8,961 bases of DNA from Acidobacteriota bacterium (GCA_003231035.1 QIHU01000453.1:1-8961); one strand, 5' to 3'; positions 1 through 7,720 are shown, counted from the first letter of the stretch. Notes: a model not told the origin generated them from the letters alone. Translations and numbers: made by a program.

Positions 1-2301
1 TTCGGCGATTTCGAGGATTAGTTGTGCCGAATTGGCACTCTGGGGGATGCGGTCGAAGCGGATCTCGAGTGCTGAGAGGCCGGGGTCGCCGGTGGTGGGG
101 TCGCTCAGGCTTAGGGGGCAGAGCTCTTGGGTGGTCTTGGCGGGTAGGTCGCTGAGGGCGGGGTGGCAGCGGCGGGCGGCGCGTTGGTTGTGCAGGCGTA
201 GGGCGCCGCTCCAGCCTTGGGGTGGCTGGAGGGTGAGTCCTTCCCAGGGGTGCAGGGGCCGTCCTGAACCATCGATTCGTTGCCAGCCCCTCCGACGCTC
301 GGTGATCAAGGGTTGCAGGCGGATGTCCCAGAGGTCTTCGGCGAAGTCGGGGCCGTCGATCTCGCGCCAGCCGGTGCGCCAGAGTAGGGACTCGAAGAGG
401 CCGGCCGGGGCTCGGGTGGAGCGTTGGGCGGAGCGGGTTTCGCCTCGACGCAGGACGGCTTGCCGGATCGAACTCTGTTCGAGCGGTGTGAGGTCGACCG
501 GCGATTCGCTGAGGAGAAGGAGCAGGAGGTCGCGCCGTAGGGTGACCCCGGTCTCGTGAAAGCGGTCCGGTACGGCGAGCTGGACGCCATCGAGTTTCCG
601 AATCCAGGCGTTGGCATTGGGGGAGATCCTGCCCGCTCCGTGGCGCACGGCGGTGATGCCGAAGTCTTCGTCCAGGGCAATCAGGGCGAAGTAGAGCTCG
701 CGATCGGTGTGGTTGACCAGTTCGGCGGTGATGCGCGGCTCGCGGGGTCCGTCGTTGGGGACCTCGCCATAGGCGAGCCAGAGTTCGCCCGCCGGGTCTA
801 AGAGATCGAGCTGGGGCTCGGAGCTGGCGCCGGTGGCGGGGCCGCGCCAGCGGTAGAAGCGCAGGTCAACCGCTCCGGCCAACGGGCCGTGTGGATTCTG
901 CAGGCGGGAAAGGCAGTCCCAGCGGGAGATTTTCTCTAGGATGGCGCGCACTGCCGGGCCGCTGCTACCTTCCGGCGGTAGCTGGACGAGGTCCACAGGC
1001 GAGGTGCCGCGACGGATCCGGCAGCCGGTTTTCGAGAGGTGGACGCGCAGGGTGTTCAGGGTGGGGCGCGGGGTCAAGCGCAGGTAGGCGGACTCGCTCA
1101 GTTCATCCTCGATCGCGCTGCTGTCCACCTCCTGGCTTTCCACGGTGACCGCGGTCGGGGGTAGGGGCAGCCAGCAGACTTCGGCTTCCGCCGCTTTCCA
1201 CGCCTTGGGTAGAGCTCCTTCGAGGAGGTCGATCGAGGACTCGCTCCCACCGGCCTTGAGGACCCGAACTCGGGCGATCTCTTGGCCCTCGTCCCTGGGG
1301 TCGAGCACCCGCAGCTCGGTATTGGGTTGCATCCCGTGGGCCCTGCCGGCCGCTAGCCACCAGCCATCGCTGCCGCGCTGGTGCAGCGAATAGCGCCGGG
1401 GGCGCGCGGGGAGGAGTCCGCCTAGGAAACGCTGGCGCAGGTTTCCCTCCGCCTGCGGCGTTTGGTTGGCGTAAATCTGGCGTACTGAAGCGCGCAGGTG
1501 GGCGAGGAGCTGCTGGTAGGACTTTTCCGGTCCGAGTTTTTGTAGCAGCTCGATCAGGTAGTACGAGAAGATGCCGCGCCGTTCGCCCCGCGGTGAGTCG
1601 CATTCCTTGGCCACTTGGCTGTCTTCGCAGGCGGCGAGCAGGACGTGGGGTCCGTAGGGCAGGATGTCCCAGCCGGCGCTGGTCTCCAGCACCGCGGGAA
1701 GCTGAGGTTCGTGGGCGAACCAGTAGCTGTCGTTGGAACGCCGGGTCTCGGCGGGGGCAATTTGGCGAACGCCCTCGAGGTTGTTGTCGCCAGTAGCGGC
1801 AGCACCGTCGCCGCTGCCGCGGGTGGCCGAGCCCGAGTGACAGCTATCCAGGATGATCAGGATGTGGGCGCCGTTCTTTTCGACCTCGGCAATGAGGACC
1901 GCCAGCTCCTTGTCCGCCAAGTGATGGCCCTCGAAACTGTCGTAGGCCATCAGGGTTTCCGACCACCCGTCGGCTTCGAGCGAGGCATACTGGAGTGGCG
2001 GCCGTTCCTGCGATCCGTGGCCGGCGAAGAAGAAAAGGGCGGCGTCTCCCTGTCTGGCTTGGCCGAGGTGGACGCGGAAGCGGTCGATGATCCGGTCGCG
2101 GGTCGCTTCGCTCTCGATGAGCGTCTCCAGTTGCAGTTGGCACCGGTTGGCGCCGCCGGTGTCGCCGCCTAGCCTGGCTTGTAGGTATTCCTCCATGTGG
2201 CGCACGTCGTTCAGACAGCCGCGCAGCGGACTTTGCGGATAGCTGTTGATCCCCACGAGGAGCGCGTAGACCGTACCTTGCTTGTTTTTTCCCAACTTCA
2301 C
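1..2301 (-). CDS. Caspase-like (peptidase C14, metacaspase-type) protein with long C-terminal region, 3' end off window
   Basis: This is a predicted cytoplasmic cysteine peptidase of the caspase/metacaspase fold. At least 767 residues are visible and no stop is reached at base 1. The N-terminal domain (about residues 10-290) opens with the strand YALLVGINSYP. It carries the catalytic His95 in FFFAGHGSQ, Cys154 in ILDSCHSGSA, the strand HVLLAACEDSQ (Asp227 is a candidate S1-pocket acid) and a closing NQTPQAEGN motif. No signal peptide or convincing membrane helix is seen. Residues about 290-767 are non-catalytic. The part near 520-610 (ITAELVNHTDRELYFALIAL onward) resembles the DUF4384-like beta modules found in other bacterial caspase-family proteins, but this is from memory of the pattern. 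The GTG start at 2301 is chosen because an in-frame TGA lies at 2328-2326 and only this GTG and a TTG at 2295 precede the first conserved strand; the Shine-Dalgarno is weak. Proteins of this class are linked to stress or regulated cell death in some bacteria, but the substrate here is unknown. Confidence 0.9.
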   Translation of the reverse strand, partial: MKLGKNKQGTVYALLVGINSYPQSPLRGCLNDVRHMEEYLQARLGGDTGGANRCQLQLETLIESEATRDRIIDRFRVHLGQARQGDAALFFFAGHGSQERPPLQYASLEADGWSETLMAYDSFEGHHLADKELAVLIAEVEKNGAHILIILDSCHSGSATRGSGDGAAATGDNNLEGVRQIAPAETRRSNDSYWFAHEPQLPAVLETSAGWDILPYGPHVLLAACEDSQVAKECDSPRGERRGIFSYYLIELLQKLGPEKSYQQLLAHLRASVRQIYANQTPQAEGNLRQRFLGGLLPARPRRYSLHQRGSDGWWLAAGRAHGMQPNTELRVLDPRDEGQEIARVRVLKAGGSESSIDLLEGALPKAWKAAEAEVCWLPLPPTAVTVESQEVDSSAIEDELSESAYLRLTPRPTLNTLRVHLSKTGCRIRRGTSPVDLVQLPPEGSSGPAVRAILEKISRWDCLSRLQNPHGPLAGAVDLRFYRWRGPATGASSEPQLDLLDPAGELWLAYGEVPNDGPREPRITAELVNHTDRELYFALIALDEDFGITAVRHGAGRISPNANAWIRKLDGVQLAVPDRFHETGVTLRRDLLLLLLSESPVDLTPLEQSSIRQAVLRRGETRSAQRSTRAPAGLFESLLWRTGWREIDGPDFAEDLWDIRLQPLITERRRGWQRIDGSGRPLHPWEGLTLQPPQGWSGALRLHNQRAARRCHPALSDLPAKTTQELCPLSLSDPTTGDPGLSALEIRFDRIPQSANSAQLILEIAE

Positions 2302-2514
2302 TGCTTCGGTCTCGCTAGTGTGGACTCACCATAAACGATGAGGTTTCCTCAACCCCGTCCCAGGTGAGCTTCCCGGTTCTTTCCTAGGTAAACCCGCCTT
2401 GAGATGATTCGGGTTAGTCTGCCCCTGTTTATAGATGCGTTTTTCGTCTCATTGTGGGGTCATCGTCAATCATTTCCTTGCTTCGTCTCGTCACCTCCGC
2501 TACCCTGCCTAGAT
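2302..2514. promoter_or_regulatory. Divergent intergenic region between the caspase-like gene and hflK
   Basis: This non-coding gap of 213 bp must hold the promoters of both outward-facing genes. It is visibly more AT-rich than its surroundings, for example near 2428-2450. I could not assign a -35/-10 pair with acceptable spacing on either strand. A small perfect dyad, TGAGG-TTT-CCTCA, sits at 2339-2351 and could be an operator, although 5-bp arms are weak evidence. An open reading frame continuous with hflK reaches back to 2404, but that extension does not look like protein-coding sequence. Confidence 0.5.
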
Positions 2515-3543
2515 ATGAACTCAGATCAAGGTGGTCGGCGTCCAGGATCGAATGTCTCTCCCTTCCCGCAGCTGAACAACTTGCCGAAGTTACCGGCGGG
2601 TGGCGCTGCTTTCGTCATTGTGGGTTTTCTTGTCGTTCTCCTGCTGGTGACCGGGCTCTTTACGGTCGGGCCGGAAGAGAGGGGGGTGGTGCTGCGTTTC
2701 GGAAAATTTGTGCGCACCGCCGAATCCGGCTTGAACTTCAAGCTGCCCTTTGGGCTCGAATCGGTGACCAAGGTGCCGGTGGAGCGCCAGCTCAAACAAG
2801 AGTTTGGCTTTCGCACCGAGAGCGCGGGGGTCCGTAGCCGCATCACCACCAAGGGGCTGGACGGTGAGTCGAACATGCTGACCGGTGATCTCAACGCCGC
2901 GGTGGTCGAGTGGGTGGTCCAGTACCGGGTGGTCGATCCGATGAAGTATCTCTTCCGGGTGCGCAATGTCGACGAAACCTTGCGCGACATGAGCGAGGCG
3001 GTGATGCGCACCGTGGTCGGTGACCGCTCGGTCAACGAGGTGCTGACCGTGGGGCGCCAGGAGGTGGCTACGCTGATGGAAGAGAAGCTACAAGAGCTTG
3101 CCGATCAGTACGAGAGCGGTATCCGCATCGATCAGGTGGTGCTCAAGGATGCGCAACCTCCCGATGCGGTGAAAGCGTCTTTCAACAACGTCAACGAGGC
3201 GGAACAAGAGCGAGATCGGCTGCGCAACCAGGCACAGTCGGCCTACAACAAGGTCATCCCCGAGCAACGCGGTAAGGCCTTGAAGCGGGTCAAAGAGGCG
3301 GAAGCCTACGCCGTCAGTCGAGTGGAAGTGGCCCGCGGTGAGGCGGCTCGATTCAGCTCGGTCTACAGCGAGTACCGCAAGGCTCCAGAAGTAACCCGCC
3401 GCAGGATCTACCTGGAGACGATGGCCCAGGTACTCCCCCAGGCCGGCCGCAAGGTGGTGGTGGACGACACGATGCGCGGCCTCTTGCCGCTCTTGAATCT
3501 AGATTCTCCACCGGCTTCGGTGAGGAAGAGGGACGAACAATGA
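2515..3543 (+). CDS. hflK: HflK, SPFH/band-7 FtsH-modulating membrane protein
   Basis: This encodes HflK, which with HflC forms a large SPFH-family assembly that encloses and modulates the membrane protease FtsH. It has 342 residues, somewhat shorter than E. coli HflK (about 419), mainly because the Gly-rich N-terminal tail is only about 30 residues. One membrane helix spans about residues 31-50. The family signature VGPEERGVVLRFGKF follows immediately, then the band-7 domain and a charged helical region rich in Glu, Arg and Ala (about 225-290). The C-terminal segment has the usual YLETMAQVLP and VVVDDTMRGLLPLL. The ATG at 2515 is preferred because it gives the expected short hydrophilic tail (MNSDQGGRRPGSN) before the helix. 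An in-frame ATG at 2404 would add 37 residues of atypical sequence. Neither start has a clear Shine-Dalgarno. The stop overlaps the hflC start as ATGA, so the two are probably translationally coupled. Confidence 0.93.
   Translation: MNSDQGGRRPGSNVSPFPQLNNLPKLPAGGAAFVIVGFLVVLLLVTGLFTVGPEERGVVLRFGKFVRTAESGLNFKLPFGLESVTKVPVERQLKQEFGFRTESAGVRSRITTKGLDGESNMLTGDLNAAVVEWVVQYRVVDPMKYLFRVRNVDETLRDMSEAVMRTVVGDRSVNEVLTVGRQEVATLMEEKLQELADQYESGIRIDQVVLKDAQPPDAVKASFNNVNEAEQERDRLRNQAQSAYNKVIPEQRGKALKRVKEAEAYAVSRVEVARGEAARFSSVYSEYRKAPEVTRRRIYLETMAQVLPQAGRKVVVDDTMRGLLPLLNLDSPPASVRKRDEQ
3528..3533 (+). promoter_or_regulatory. Ribosome binding site for hflC
   Basis: GAGGGA lies inside the 3' end of hflK, six bases before the hflC ATG at 3540. 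It supports that start despite the 4-bp overlap with the hflK stop. Confidence 0.7.
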
Positions 3544-4523
3544 TACGCGTAGTCGGCCTCGTACTGGCGGTGATCGTGCTCATCGTGGTTTCGGGCGCCA
3601 CTTACACGGTGCGCGAGACCGAACAGGTGATCATCACTCGCTTCGGTAAGCCGCTCCCCAATCCGGTGGATGCCCCTGGCTTGCACTTCAAGATTCCTTT
3701 GATCCACACCGTCAACCGGTTCGAGAAGCGCTTCCTCGAGTGGGACGGTGATGCCAAGCAGCTAAACACCCGTGAGAAGCAGCCGATTTGGGTCGATACC
3801 TACGCCCGCTGGCGGATCTCGGACCCATTGAAATTCTTCCAACGCTTGCGCGATGAAACGGGGGCCCAAAGCCGGCTGGATGATATCCTCGACGGCGAGA
3901 CGCGCAACGCGATCGCCAACCACAAACTGGCGGAATTGGTACGTTCGACCAACCGTCGACCGCAAGCCGAAGATGACGCCACCAGTGGTGAATCGGGGGG
4001 TGAGGCGCAGTCCGGAGCGGGTTCGCAGAGCGGTCAGCCGGATACCTGGCAGCAGATCTCGGTCGGGCGCGAGAAGATTCGCCAGGAGATCTTGACTAAA
4101 GCCAGGGCTCGCACCTCCGACCTGGGTATCGAGATTCTCGATGTGCAGTTCAAACGGGTCAACTATGTCGCCAGCGTGCAGAAAGAGGTCTACCAGCGCA
4201 TGATCGCCGAGCGCGATCGGATCGCCGCTCGGTTCCTCTCTGAAGGCCGAGGCGAAGCGGCGCGGATCGAAGGCCAGCTAGAGTTGGACCAGAAGAGCAT
4301 CGTCTCGCAAGCGATCCGGGAAAGCGAAGAGATTCGCGGTGTGGCCGACGCCGCGGCGAGTGAGATCTATGCCGCCGCCTACAATCAGTCGGCCGATTCA
4401 CGAAGTTTCTACGAGTTTTTGGAGACGATGGAAACGTTCGGATCCACCATTGACTCCACGACCTCGCTGATCCTCTCGACCGATGGCGAGTTCTACCGCT
4501 TCTTGAAAGACATCGATCGCTGA
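3540..4523 (+). CDS. hflC: HflC, SPFH/band-7 FtsH-modulating membrane protein
   Basis: This encodes HflC, the partner of HflK in the membrane complex that controls FtsH access to substrates. It has 327 residues, close to E. coli HflC (334). A single N-terminal membrane helix covers about residues 3-21, followed by the family pattern TVRETEQVIITRFGKPL. The band-7 domain comes next, with the recognisable LGIEILDVQFKRVNY strand and then a helical segment (YQRMIAERDRIAARFLSEGR). The C-terminus has the typical FYEFLETMETF and a closing EFYRFLKDI. Residues about 141-170 are a low-complexity stretch of Glu, Gly, Ser and Gln that interrupts the band-7 domain; E. coli HflC also carries a variable insertion here, so this is a flexible loop rather than an anomaly. 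It is coupled to hflK by ATGA and followed 83 bp later by the transporter gene. Confidence 0.95.
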   Translation: MIRVVGLVLAVIVLIVVSGATYTVRETEQVIITRFGKPLPNPVDAPGLHFKIPLIHTVNRFEKRFLEWDGDAKQLNTREKQPIWVDTYARWRISDPLKFFQRLRDETGAQSRLDDILDGETRNAIANHKLAELVRSTNRRPQAEDDATSGESGGEAQSGAGSQSGQPDTWQQISVGREKIRQEILTKARARTSDLGIEILDVQFKRVNYVASVQKEVYQRMIAERDRIAARFLSEGRGEAARIEGQLELDQKSIVSQAIRESEEIRGVADAAASEIYAAAYNQSADSRSFYEFLETMETFGSTIDSTTSLILSTDGEFYRFLKDIDR

Positions 4524-4591
4524 GTCGTCGCGCCCGGCTAGGGTGCGAGCTTCGAGTTGTCGCAAGAGTGAGTGCGCTCATCGCTAGGGAC

Positions 4592-4599
4592 AGGGGGGA
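4592..4599 (+). promoter_or_regulatory. Ribosome binding site deciding the transporter start
   Basis: AGGGGGGA sits seven bases before the ATG at 4607. A second ATG, at 4600 and in another frame, directly abuts this G run with no spacer, so it cannot use it. This fixes the transporter start at 4607. Confidence 0.65.
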
Positions 4600-4606
4600 A
4601 TGAAGA

Positions 4607-6229
4607 ATGAATCTGATCAGCATTCTCGGCCTCTTGACCTTGCTGGGCGCCGCGTGGCTCTTGTCCTATCACCGTCGCGACATCAAATTTCGCATCGTCA
4701 TCTGGGGGCTCGGGCTCCAGTTTCTCTTTGCGCTGATCATCTTGCGAGAGGATTTCTGGAGCTTCGTTGGCATGGGCATCCTCGGTGCCTTGCTGGTGGT
4801 CTACCTGATGCAGCGGGACCAAGCGAATCTCGGTGGTGGCTGGCTGGCCACGGCTCTGCTGGTGGTGGGTGGTGGCGCCGTCGGGTTCCTCTTCGCGCGC
4901 TATCTAAGCGGTGCCATCATAGGGTGCTTGGCGCTGCTGTTCGCGTGGCTCGTGGTCAACGCCAGGTTCAAGATCGCTCAGGTGACGCAGCGCTATGTGA
5001 TGGCCCTGTTCGTGGTTCTAGGGGTCGCCGGGTTGATTTCGCGTGGACTGCATGGGCAGATTATTTTCCAGCAGCTGAGTGACAAGATCGCCAGTTTTCT
5101 CAGTCTTTCCGACTACGGGGCCCGCTTCCTTTTCGGCAATCTCGCGGACGCATCCCATTTCTTCCCCAACTCGGAAACTTGGCCCGGCTTCGGTTTTCTT
5201 TTTGCCTTCAAGGTGCTGCCGACGATTGTCTTCTTCGGTGGTTTCATGGCGGTGCTCTACTACTTGGGGATCATGCAGAAGGTGATCGAGGCGATGGCCC
5301 GCTTCATGCGCTGGACGATCGGCACCAGCGGTGCCGAGACCCTCTCGTGTAGCGCCAACGTCTTCGTTGGCCAGACCGAAGCGCCGCTGTTGATCAAGCC
5401 GTTTCTCGACGAGATGACGATTTCCGAGCTGACCACCATCATGGTGGGCGGTTTCGCCACCATTGCCGGCGGGGTGCTCGCCGGCTACATCGCCATGGGG
5501 GTTCCGGCTGGCCACTTGATCGCCGCCAGTGTCATGTCGGCTCCCGCGGCGCTGGTGATCGGCAAGATCATCTACCCTGAACGGGAGCGCTCGCAGACCG
5601 CGGGCGCCGTCAAGATGCCCGAGCTGGACTCGGCCGGCAACGTGATCGAAGCGGCGACCAACGGCATTACCGATGGCCTCAAATTGGCGGTCAACGTCGG
5701 CGCCATGCTGCTGGGCTTTATCGCCTTGATCGCGGTGCTCGACGTGCTGCTCAACTGGCTCGATCTTCAGATCGACGGTCGTCTGCTCGGGGGAGCTTAT
5801 GTCGAGTACGGCGCGGGCGGGTTGTCGCCGGTGGTCGGCGAGTACGTGGGTTACTTTCCAGGTTCGTTGCAGACCTTGTTTGGCACCCTACTCAAGCCTC
5901 TGGCCTTCTTGATGGGAGTGCCTTGGGTCGACGCGGCCAAGGCGGGCAATTTGCTCGGGATCAAACTTTCGCTCAACGAGTTTGTCGCCTTCGGAACCCT
6001 GGGCAACTACATCCAGCAAGAGGCGATCAGCCAGCGCACCATCATCATTAGCACCTACGCTCTGTGTGGCTTCGCCAACTTTTCGTCCATCGGGATTCAG
6101 ATCGGCGGAATCTCCTCTTTAGCACCGAGGCGCAAGTCCGAATTGGCTCGGGTCGGGCTGCGGGCGATGTGCGGTGGCGCGATTGCCTCTTGGCTGACGG
6201 CGACCATCGCCGGTATTCTTATCGGGTGA
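4607..6229 (+). CDS. Concentrative nucleoside transporter (CNT/NupC family) with internal membrane insertion
   Basis: This is an inner-membrane, ion-coupled nucleoside importer of the CNT family. It has 540 residues, against roughly 400 for NupC. The first two helices (about 2-20 and 30-47) match the CNT N-terminal domain. The family then resumes at IIFQQLSDKIASFL (about 152) and GARFLFGNL, continues through the gate region and ends in the C-terminal transport core. Residues corresponding to the nucleoside and cation sites of Vibrio CNT are present: GQTE with Glu258, NEFVAF with Asn457-Glu458, and FANFSSIG with Asn491 and Ser494. The motif GTSGAETLS near 239-247 is typical of many bacterial CNTs. 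Between residues about 48 and 150 lies extra sequence with about four hydrophobic segments (52-68, 80-97, 101-117, 129-145) that NupC lacks. The TGA stop overlaps the dacB GTG start. Substrate preference cannot be read from the sequence. Confidence 0.93.
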   Translation: MNLISILGLLTLLGAAWLLSYHRRDIKFRIVIWGLGLQFLFALIILREDFWSFVGMGILGALLVVYLMQRDQANLGGGWLATALLVVGGGAVGFLFARYLSGAIIGCLALLFAWLVVNARFKIAQVTQRYVMALFVVLGVAGLISRGLHGQIIFQQLSDKIASFLSLSDYGARFLFGNLADASHFFPNSETWPGFGFLFAFKVLPTIVFFGGFMAVLYYLGIMQKVIEAMARFMRWTIGTSGAETLSCSANVFVGQTEAPLLIKPFLDEMTISELTTIMVGGFATIAGGVLAGYIAMGVPAGHLIAASVMSAPAALVIGKIIYPERERSQTAGAVKMPELDSAGNVIEAATNGITDGLKLAVNVGAMLLGFIALIAVLDVLLNWLDLQIDGRLLGGAYVEYGAGGLSPVVGEYVGYFPGSLQTLFGTLLKPLAFLMGVPWVDAAKAGNLLGIKLSLNEFVAFGTLGNYIQQEAISQRTIIISTYALCGFANFSSIGIQIGGISSLAPRRKSELARVGLRAMCGGAIASWLTATIAGILIG

Positions 6230-7701
6230 ATCCTAGAAGCCACTTGCGTAGATTCGTCCGCCTCGCCGCCGCCCTCTACTGCGCTGCTGTCCTGGTGGCG
6301 GCGACGCCGCTCGAGCAGGCGCTCTCCAAGCAGCTTGCTTCGGCACATGGGGTGACCCGGTCGTTGGGGGTGCATGTGGTCCGGTTGGAGGGCGAGAGGC
6401 CGGGCAAACCCGCGAGCGAGAGCGAGGTCTTCGCGCACCTCGCCGACGCTCCCCGCATCTTGGCTTCCAATACCAAGCTCTTCACCACCGCCGCGGCCTT
6501 CGATCAGCTCGGTTCGGATTTCGTCTTCTCCACCCCGCTGCTGATGCGCGGTTCGCTCTACGATGGCTTCTTGAGCGGAGATCTGGCGGTGGTGGGTTCG
6601 GGGGATCCCAATATCTCGGGCCGCTTGCACGACGCCGACCCTTTTGCGATTTTCAAAGGGTGGGCGGAGCAGCTGCGCCGGCGCGGTGTGCGGCGAGTAC
6701 GGGGGAATCTGTACCTCGTGGGTGGCCTGTTCGACGACGAGTGGGTCCACCCCGACTGGCCCGCCGATCAGTTGGATCGCTGGTATGAGGCGCCGATTGC
6801 CGCCCTCTCCTTCAGCGATAACTGTTTCTTGGTGCGGGTGCGTCCCGGGCAGCAGGCGGGGGAACCGGCAGTGGTGGAACAGGTCCCGGATCTGGGCCTC
6901 TATGAGGTCAACAACACCGCGACGACCACCGCCAGCCGACGGCAGCACGCGATCCAAGTGACCCGCCCACGGGGAAGTACCGTCTTCCAGGTGACCGGGC
7001 GCATCTATCGAGACGGCGACTCGGTCGACAAATGGGTTTCGGTGCAGGACCCCATCTCCTTCTTCGCCGCCGCCCTACGCGCCGCCCTGCGCGAGAAGGG
7101 CATCGAGGTGGACGGCGCCGACCAGCGCGTCGCGGCACTTCCGGGAGCGGTGTGGGAAGAGGTCGCGCGCCATCGCAGCAGCCTCGAGACGACCCTCTCG
7201 ATCACCAACCGCCGCAGTCAGAACTTCTATGCCGAAAGCCTCCTCAAGCTCCTCGGCGCGCGCTCCGAAGGGGTCGGTAGTTGGGACTCGGGGCTGCGCG
7301 TGGTGAAGCGCTTCTTGACCTCGATCGGGATCGAGAGTTCGGCCTACGTGGTGGCGGACGGATCGGGAATGTCGCGCCACAACCGCGCCACGCCGCGGCA
7401 GCTCACCCAGCTCCTCGGCTATCTGAACTCGCGCCACGATCGAGAGGGTTTCCTGCGCTCCCTGCCGGCGAGCGGCGAGGAGGCGACCTCGTGGCACAAT
7501 CGCCTTGTCGAGGACCCCTACCGGGGCAGAGTCCTGGCCAAGACGGGGACGCTGCGCGGTGTCTCGACCCTCTCTGGCTACGCCACCGCCACCTCGGGCA
7601 GGTTCTATGCCTTCTCATTGCTGTTCAATGACACCCCGGCGGCGTGGAAGGCGCGCCGGGCCCAAGATCGCTTCTTGATGGCGCTGATCGACCACGGATA
7701 A
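6226..7701 (+). CDS. dacB: PBP4-type D-alanyl-D-alanine carboxypeptidase/endopeptidase
   Basis: This is a class C low-molecular-mass penicillin-binding protein (peptidase S13). Such enzymes remove the terminal D-Ala from stem peptides or cleave peptide cross-links in periplasmic peptidoglycan. It has 491 residues, near E. coli PBP4 (477). All three active-site motifs are present: SxxK as Ser81-Asn-Thr-Lys84 in ILASNTKLFTTAAA, SxN as Ser331-Gln-Asn333 in RRSQNFYAESLLK, and KTG as Lys439-Thr-Gly441 in VLAKTGTLRG. Family landmarks between them include DLAVVGSGDPNIS and APIAALSFSDNC. The N-terminus (basic RSHLRRFVR, then LAAALYCAAVLVAA) looks like a Sec signal peptide with cleavage near residue 26-27. 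The GTG at 6226 is chosen because it gives this signal peptide and a 4-bp GTGA overlap with the transporter stop; longer in-frame starts lie deep within the transporter gene. There is no clear Shine-Dalgarno, which fits translational coupling. A function tied to nucleoside uptake is not implied by the enzyme family itself. Confidence 0.93.
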   Translation: MNPRSHLRRFVRLAAALYCAAVLVAATPLEQALSKQLASAHGVTRSLGVHVVRLEGERPGKPASESEVFAHLADAPRILASNTKLFTTAAAFDQLGSDFVFSTPLLMRGSLYDGFLSGDLAVVGSGDPNISGRLHDADPFAIFKGWAEQLRRRGVRRVRGNLYLVGGLFDDEWVHPDWPADQLDRWYEAPIAALSFSDNCFLVRVRPGQQAGEPAVVEQVPDLGLYEVNNTATTTASRRQHAIQVTRPRGSTVFQVTGRIYRDGDSVDKWVSVQDPISFFAAALRAALREKGIEVDGADQRVAALPGAVWEEVARHRSSLETTLSITNRRSQNFYAESLLKLLGARSEGVGSWDSGLRVVKRFLTSIGIESSAYVVADGSGMSRHNRATPRQLTQLLGYLNSRHDREGFLRSLPASGEEATSWHNRLVEDPYRGRVLAKTGTLRGVSTLSGYATATSGRFYAFSLLFNDTPAAWKARRAQDRFLMALIDHG

Positions 7702-7720
7702 GAAGCTTTTCGGTCACGCA

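Noticed and set aside
32..2172. Several plus-strand open frames (for example 32-559 and 1615-2172)
   Set aside because: They are antisense to the caspase-like gene, whose continuous frame and motifs cover the whole stretch.
2399..2435. TTGAGA and TATAGA resembling a sigma-70 promoter before hflK
   Set aside because: The spacer is about 25 bases, far from the usual 16-18.
3960..4049. Low-complexity acidic Ser/Gly/Gln segment in HflC as a possible novel domain
   Set aside because: HflC proteins commonly carry a variable loop at this position, and it shows no structure of its own.
4524..4606. Possible terminator after hflC
   Set aside because: Only a 4-bp stem (TGAG-TGCG-CTCA) is present, with no T-run.
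4600..5082. Alternative frame starting with ATG at 4600
   Set aside because: It has no spacing from the G-rich ribosome site and its product lacks the CNT motifs; the 4607 frame explains the region.
6814..6822. Ser-Asp-Asn in DacB as the SxN active-site motif
   Set aside because: It lies in the conserved LSFSDNC landmark before the true motif; Ser331-Gln-Asn333 has the correct NFYAE context.
6097..6957. Minus-strand open frame of 286 codons opposite the transporter end and dacB
   Set aside because: It is a shadow of the real plus-strand genes, with no motif or ribosome site.
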